Made by a program: the position numbers and the translations under genes. The notes below the pieces were generated by a model that was not told where the DNA came from, did not search any database, and worked only from the letters and a program-made list of their open reading frames with translations. A DNA stretch of 64,000 nucleotides from an uncultured Oscillospiraceae bacterium. Lineage in GTDB: Bacteria > Bacillota > Clostridia > Oscillospirales > Oscillospiraceae. Location of the stretch: positions 1 to 64,000 of the forward strand of contig CAKUED010000006.1 of the NCBI GenBank assembly GCA_934646005.1. Direction: 5' to 3'. Of this stretch, positions 60,201-64,000 are shown piece after piece. How positions within the stretch are numbered: the stretch's first letter is position 1; each line of letters opens with the position of its first letter.

Positions 60201-62574
60201 GCTCGGCACGAAAAAGACCTCGCTGGTCGGCACGCCCGGCGCGGATGATGTCCTGTATATCGGCGGCACGGCAGCGTTTGCCGGCGCAAACGCAGGCGAG
60301 ACCGAGCTCATCTTTACGACGAACGGCAAGCTGGGTACATTCCCGGGCGGTGCTGTCAAGCCGGGCAATTACACCATCGCCAAGGGTCTGACCAAGTCGT
60401 TCGCGGCAAGGATCAACCAGCGCTGGCTCGACTTTACCGTGGACAGCGTGAGCAAGCGCTTCGGCTCGCCCGACAGCACCGCCGACGTGCGCGTGACGTT
60501 CACGGGCGTTTCTGGCAATAGCCGGTCGGGTCTGGTCGATGGCGAGCAGCTTACACAGGGCGTTGACTACGACGTGAGCGCGACCTTTAGCAAAATGACC
60601 ATCGGTGATGACGACGGCGTCGTTGTGACCGTCACGCTGAAGGACACCGCAAAGGCGCGCAACTACACGCTGTCGAATCCCACCCTCACCGGCGTCACCG
60701 GCGAGATCAAAAAGGCCGCCGCGCCGAATGTCCCGGAGCAGATCGTGGAAATTTACAGCAACGCCGTGACGCAATACCCGATCGACCTCACGAAGGGCTG
60801 GCCCGCAGGCAAGCCGTCGATCTCCGACGACTATACCTATGATGGTAGGCACAACCCGGAGCTGAACCCGGAGGAGCTCTTGGACCTGCTCTACCACAAC
60901 GCCAGCTATATGCTCCCCGCGCCGGATGATTGGGCGGGCACGATGTATCTGAGCGTCCCCCGAGCCTTTACCGCAGACGTCGGGACAGACCTCGGCGTGC
61001 TCAAAGTCACGTTCAAGTCCACGAACTATGACGATCTGACCCTCCGCATCCGCTTCAAGATCAAGGCGAAGGCGCAGGAGACGCTGAGCGTCAGCCTTGA
61101 GGACTGGACGTATGGCGAGCCCGCCAACCCGCCCGCTTATACCGTCCCCGCCAGTGCGACGGAGACGACCCTCACCTACACCTCCCGCGACGGGCAGACG
61201 AGCTACGGCGCGACGCCCCCGACGGACGCGGGCGACTATACCCTGACGGTCCGCTGCGAGGGCATCGACACCATCTGGACCGGCACGGCAGACTTCACCA
61301 TTGCCAAAAAGCAGATCACGCCGCCCGCGGCGGATACGACGAAGTTCGCTTACACCGCAGGCGAGCAGACCTATCAGCTCGCGGCGAACGCGGCGTACAC
61401 CGTTTCGCCCAACACCACGCAGACGGACGCGGGCGACTACACCATCACCGTTTCGCTGAACGACACCGCGAACACCGAGTGGACGGACGGCACGACGGCG
61501 GCGAAGGCGTACACCTTCACCATCGCGCCCGCGGCGCTGACCGTGACGGCGCTCGACCGCGAGATGATCGCGGGCGAGGACGCGCCCGACCTCAGCAGCC
61601 CGACCGTGGACGTGGATTACAAGGTCGAGGGCTTGCTCGGCGCGGATGTGCTGACGCAGGTCACGATGAGTTATAACGAAACGCCTGACACGAGCAGGGC
61701 GGGGACGTACACCATCAATATCGCGGCGACGCTGAAAAATTACGACATCGCGACCGTTCCCGGCACGCTGACCATCAAGCCCGCGCCCACGAAGCGCCAG
61801 CCGATGGGCGTGAATGCGCCCGCCCGCGTCCCCGGCGGCACGATCGAGATCGACCCGAAGAACGCCACGCCCGGCGAGACCGTGACCATCACCGTCAAGC
61901 CCGACAAGGGCTACGAGCTGGGCGGTCTGACGGTGCGCGACATCGATGGCGGCAAGATCGACGTGAAGCGGACGGGCGACAACGAGTTCACGTTCGTCAT
62001 GCCGAAGAGCAGCGTGAGTATCAAGGCGAATTTCGTCCGCGAGGGCGAGGAGTTCTTCCGCGATGTGCCCGCGAACGCATATTATTATGACGCGGTGCGT
62101 TGGGCGAAGCAGAACGGCATCACCGGCGGCATCGGCGATAACCTCTTCGGTTCGACGCTTCCGTGCACCCGCGCGCAGATCGTGACCTTCCTCTGGCGCG
62201 CAGCAGGAAGCCCCGAGCCCAAGAGCGCGGCGAACTTCGCGGATGTTCCCGCGAGCGCCTACTACGCCAAGGCGGTCGCCTGGGCAGTCGAGGAAGGCAT
62301 CACGAACGGCATCGGCGATAATAAGTTCGACCCCGACGCGCCCTGCACCAGAGCCCAGTGCGTCGCGTTCCTCTACCGCGCGGCGGGCAGCCCCAAGGTC
62401 GGCAGTACGGCGGACTTTGAGGACGTCGCCGAAACGGCGTACTACGCCAAAGCAGTGGCATGGGCGCAGAAGCAAGACATCACCGACGGCGTCAGCCGAT
62501 CCCGCTTCGCCCCCGACCACGATTGCACCAGAGCACAGATCGTAACGTTCCTCTATCGGGCGTTCGCAGAGTAA
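57223..62574 (+). CDS. Large SLH-anchored surface protein with repeat domains
   Basis: This 1783-residue secreted protein has a Sec signal peptide (MKKRIICLILALTLCLGLLP..AGAA). A beta-helix-like region (about 80-260) has repeats such as GTFHMYGGTIRDN and GTFHMYGGAVTKN. Ig-like segments with YQWYQN and YRWYQN lie near 350-510. A series of MBG/YDG-type domains follows (repeats of WTYGQTP, YGSTVPQPSVTGLPAG, THTTYDGTTKY, PNKVYDGNTGFD), up to about 1520. A short Gly/Lys-rich repeat domain (KPDKGYELGGLTV) is near 1550. Three S-layer homology domains end the protein (FFRDVPANAYYYDAVRWAKQ near 1605, FADVPASAYYAKAVAW, FEDVAETAYYAKAVAW), which anchor it to pyruvylated wall polymer. It probably acts in adhesion or surface display. 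GGGAGGA precedes the ATG. Confidence 0.88.
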   Translation: MKKRIICLILALTLCLGLLPMTAGAADGADSEALVQSADAAVLSTENADEGGHADHRYCGSTDCDHAESRIQDAKPIATAEDLLMAGEGKYYLSDNITLDKTWEPKHGTVLCLNGKTITAKGVNGAVIRVNTARVFTLLDCKGTGIIRHSGEYGPGVFAAGTFHMYGGTIRDNTGLNDGSQIDFAGGVHISSSGTFHMYGGAVTKNGFRYAANPNDHAGGVYVTKGGNLILSRGAEIFDNYDNGDIYLADGAMITTDGALTGSERSSVSVRYLPVDGTSLAVSGANSTDVSGHFESKITQYELSERPSDHTLLLTRKQSAVTATIDPAKPTLKEGEQTTLTVNVTGGSGHTLSYQWYQNTQDSPFGGGTAISGETGATFSVPNTLTPGTYYYYCQVSVRNAQGGVFQKENGTAVVRVLGNLIIQKGEDVTQPYGTEGGKVTLDITGAEGYTLLYRWYQNDEEAGTGAPIPGATGAEYPIPADTPIGTYYYYCKVTAAELSEQFTTNLTKVTITKGTLPLTVSTGWVYGSTVPQPSVTGLPAGVTVDQATVTYTDARGNVITPGSETPVGDYHVKVEYTDSNADYSGEADFKVTPILVDKSRVEITNTHTTYDGTTKYAWEVITVTVEVNGKTIPLSSEDFHTGGVTAALGVETPGYRGVLTLQGNYAIVGNEQVDFTWYIDPRVAELELVNADGRKYGDELGNVTMRVANAVSGIGGNVTVRYTGGDDLSVGGHNVTATKLVTKYDGENKNYKLPDESSKRTLTYTVAKADAPVQRKDLTMDAYNNVAKMYTYDFTKELPELPEGLEFGTVSYEGHTSSYTSNWIDPASLHFANGVLTFPTTRASAQPPATILLYTVTVKSSNYEDFTLVLAVSAKNKPQFPVPVGDITMDGWTYGQTPTTPSVKGLPAGVTPTFTYQDATGTDITPTYTTDAGAYTVTVRAETDDIVYIGTKPFTVAPKTLTKDDIGEYDPSGYGFIPNKVYDGNTGFDLTGLGTKKTSLVGTPGADDVLYIGGTAAFAGANAGETELIFTTNGKLGTFPGGAVKPGNYTIAKGLTKSFAARINQRWLDFTVDSVSKRFGSPDSTADVRVTFTGVSGNSRSGLVDGEQLTQGVDYDVSATFSKMTIGDDDGVVVTVTLKDTAKARNYTLSNPTLTGVTGEIKKAAAPNVPEQIVEIYSNAVTQYPIDLTKGWPAGKPSISDDYTYDGRHNPELNPEELLDLLYHNASYMLPAPDDWAGTMYLSVPRAFTADVGTDLGVLKVTFKSTNYDDLTLRIRFKIKAKAQETLSVSLEDWTYGEPANPPAYTVPASATETTLTYTSRDGQTSYGATPPTDAGDYTLTVRCEGIDTIWTGTADFTIAKKQITPPAADTTKFAYTAGEQTYQLAANAAYTVSPNTTQTDAGDYTITVSLNDTANTEWTDGTTAAKAYTFTIAPAALTVTALDREMIAGEDAPDLSSPTVDVDYKVEGLLGADVLTQVTMSYNETPDTSRAGTYTINIAATLKNYDIATVPGTLTIKPAPTKRQPMGVNAPARVPGGTIEIDPKNATPGETVTITVKPDKGYELGGLTVRDIDGGKIDVKRTGDNEFTFVMPKSSVSIKANFVREGEEFFRDVPANAYYYDAVRWAKQNGITGGIGDNLFGSTLPCTRAQIVTFLWRAAGSPEPKSAANFADVPASAYYAKAVAWAVEEGITNGIGDNKFDPDAPCTRAQCVAFLYRAAGSPKVGSTADFEDVAETAYYAKAVAWAQKQDITDGVSRSRFAPDHDCTRAQIVTFLYRAFAE

Positions 62575-62582
62575 ACAAAAAC

Positions 62583-62610
62583 TCCCCCGGCAGCCGCCGG
62601 GGGATTTTTT
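62583..62610 (+). terminator. Terminator of the SLH protein gene
   Basis: TCCCCCGGC pairs with GCCGGGGGA over a 4-base loop and is followed by six T, 8 bases after the stop. Confidence 0.88.
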
Positions 62611-62623
62611 GCGCCGCATCGTA

Positions 62624-62979
62624 TTTCGTCGTAACGTAGGGGCGGGGCTTGCCCCGCCCGCGCGGCACAACGTTACAAAATAGAATACACCAATGCAAAC
62701 CCGCACGCACCCGTAGGGGCGGACGACTCTGTCCGCCCGGCAGGATGCACCTGCAAAAACGAATGCACCGATGCAAATACATTTCATGTTTGTAGGGGTC
62801 GATGCCCACATCGACCCGCACGCGGCACAACCGTTTTTACGATGCGCCGCGGCAAATTTGTTATTGCCCCACGGGCGGACAGGGTCGTCCGCCCCTACAG
62901 AACGTTTTTCGTTTTCGCCGATGGTGGTTGTAATTTTGCAATTGCTCACCGCCGGGGAGAGCGCGGCATCGACCCCTAC
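62624..62979 (+). repeat. Family 1 array, right-truncated (C-A-B-A'-B'' variant)
   Basis: TTTCGTCGTAACG (62624-62636), C 62638-62661, A about 62713, B about 62793, A' about 62874 and the non-palindromic B'' variant near 62953-62979. The terminal C' and its inverse end are absent. The rest of the gap up to the next promoter holds nothing recognised. Confidence 0.82.
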
Positions 62980-63014
62980 GGGTGCGTGCCGTTTCGCATT
63001 GGCGTCCCCCGCGC

Positions 63015-63043
63015 TTGCAAATCTCCTTTATTCGGGGTAAAAT
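63015..63043 (+). promoter_or_regulatory. Promoter of the PfkB-family kinase
   Basis: TTGCAA at 63015-63020, a 17-base spacer and TAAAAT at 63038-63043. Confidence 0.75.
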
Positions 63044-63071
63044 ACTCAAAAAACTACAATCGAGGTTTGCC

Positions 63072-63989
63072 ATGATCTACACCGTCACCACCAATCCCTG
63101 CATCGACTATTACATGGACCTGACCGCGCCCTTGCGCGTGGGGGAGATCAACCGCGCGGCGCGGGAGGAATGCCGCCCCGGCGGCAAGGGCGTGAACGTT
63201 GCGATTTTGCTCTCGCGGCTGGGCGCGGACGCGTGCGCGCTGGGCTTTTGCGCGGGCGCGTCGGGCGGGATGCTGCGCACGCTGCTCGCGGGCGCGGGCT
63301 GCCGCAGCGACCTCACGGAGCTCACCGGCGGCATGACGCGCATCAACGTCAAAATTTTAGGCGAGCCGGAGACCGCCTGCAACGGCAGCGGTCCGGCGGT
63401 GGACGGCGCGGCGCTGGAGCGCCTTGTGCGCAAGCTCGAACGGCTGACAAGCCGCGACACGCTCGTCCTCAGCGGCAATTTGCAGCCCTCCATCGCCGAC
63501 GCTTACGCGCGTCTGGCGCGCTGCGCCGCCGTTTCCGGGGCGCGGCTGGCGGTGGACACGACGGGCGCGGCGCTGCTGGGCACGCTGGAGTACCGCCCGT
63601 ATTTTATTAAGCCGAATCTCGACGAGCTGGGCGAGCTGTTCTCCTGCCGCGTGGAGAGCCGCGCGCACGCGCTGGAGCTGGCGCGGCGCTTGCAGGCGGG
63701 CGGGGCGCAGAACGTGCTGGTGTCGATGGGAGCGGAGGGCGCGCTGCTGCTGGCGCAAAGCGGCGCGGCGTACCACGCCGTGTGCCATGCGCGCGGTGAG
63801 GTCGTGAGCACCGTGGGCGCGGGCGACAGTCTGGTCGCGGGCTTTTTGTCGCAGGAGGCGGGCGGCGAAGCCGCCCTGCGCATGGGCGTCGCCTGCGGCT
63901 CGGCGACTGCCCTCGCCGGACGGCTTGCAAATGCCGGCCAGGTCGCGTACTGCCTGGAGCAAACGGCCAGCGAACAGGTCAAAGCATAA
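63072..63989 (+). CDS. PfkB-family sugar kinase, 1-phosphofructokinase-like
   Basis: This 305-residue kinase begins MIYTVTTNPCIDYYMDLTAP, followed by the first PfkB signature ECRPGGKGVNVAILLSRLGA near residue 35. PYFIKPNLDELGELF near 180 and the second signature VSTVGAGDSLVAGFL near 245 provide the anion hole and catalytic Asp. The features match FruK/LacC-type kinases acting on fructose-1-phosphate or tagatose-6-phosphate. No PTS or sugar operon is visible in the window, so the substrate cannot be fixed. GAGG lies 6 bases before ATG 63072. A terminator seems to begin right after the stop but is cut by the window end. Confidence 0.88.
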   Translation: MIYTVTTNPCIDYYMDLTAPLRVGEINRAAREECRPGGKGVNVAILLSRLGADACALGFCAGASGGMLRTLLAGAGCRSDLTELTGGMTRINVKILGEPETACNGSGPAVDGAALERLVRKLERLTSRDTLVLSGNLQPSIADAYARLARCAAVSGARLAVDTTGAALLGTLEYRPYFIKPNLDELGELFSCRVESRAHALELARRLQAGGAQNVLVSMGAEGALLLAQSGAAYHAVCHARGEVVSTVGAGDSLVAGFLSQEAGGEAALRMGVACGSATALAGRLANAGQVAYCLEQTASEQVKA

Positions 63990-64000
63990 AAAATCCCCCG

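Noticed and set aside
59167-62949. 1260-residue minus-strand ORF opposite the SLH protein
   Set aside because: Antisense to a protein with clear signal peptide and SLH domains; its composition is typical of a GC-rich shadow frame.

Overview
The window looks like chromosomal DNA around the replication origin of a high-GC, anaerobic, probably gut-associated Clostridia member; an Oscillospiraceae/Ruminococcaceae-type organism is my inference. The reasons are the order dnaA-dnaN-S4-recF-remB-gyrB-gyrA, Bacillus-type parS sites, a Clostridia-style split sodium-pumping oxaloacetate decarboxylase, SLH surface anchoring, a LexA/SOS regulator and Gram-positive ribosome binding sites and promoters. No tRNA, rRNA, CRISPR, phage or transposase gene was recognised.

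Layout. 1-4.7 kb: end of ATP-type PEP carboxykinase (pckA), then oadA, oadG, a biotin carrier and oadB, linking PEP, oxaloacetate and pyruvate to a sodium gradient. 5.2-15 kb: metG, a small facing-promoter module that resembles a type I toxin-antitoxin, a heterodimeric ABC exporter, deoC and a permuted, catalytically truncated GH3-like protein. 15.5-26.3 kb: dnaA, oriC (DnaA boxes, a DnaA-trio-like track and an AT-rich stretch), dnaN, an S4 protein, recF, remB-like, gyrB, gyrA and rnhA. 26.3-33.8 kb, mostly minus strand: a second, decayed copy of the toxin-like module, mscL, then the parA-parB-coiled-coil-serS operon with a parS site, a small membrane protein, lexA and a radical SAM activase. 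33.9-36.3 kb: a lipoprotein, an RlmD-type RNA methyltransferase whose first codons contain a second parS, and a DUF3842 protein. 36.9-48.3 kb: larE-larB-larC (nickel-pincer cofactor synthesis), an MFS transporter, an AraC regulator and a five-gene nickel/peptide-type ABC importer, which probably form one nickel acquisition and cofactor unit. 48.9-64 kb: a GNAT acetyltransferase, a GlmU-like protein with a degenerate pyrophosphorylase half, prs, pth, mfd, a 1783-residue SLH surface protein and a PfkB sugar kinase.

The most striking content is not a protein. Nearly every intergenic gap of more than 300 bases holds a structured repeat. Family 1 is a roughly 430-490 bp array of up to six palindromes spaced about 76-81 bp apart, in a fixed order (C-A-B-A'-B'-C'), ended by inverted repeats of the type TTCGTCGTAACG. 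Sixteen complete, deleted or rearranged copies lie in 64 kb, in both orientations. Family 2 consists of nested inverted repeats, including a 168-170 bp core seen three times. These elements sit inside one another, inside oriC, inside the nickel transporter operon and in the leader of the lar operon. They carry no credible protein gene and look like non-autonomous, nested mobile or structural elements.

All calls come from reading the sequence. No database search, folding program or alignment tool was used.
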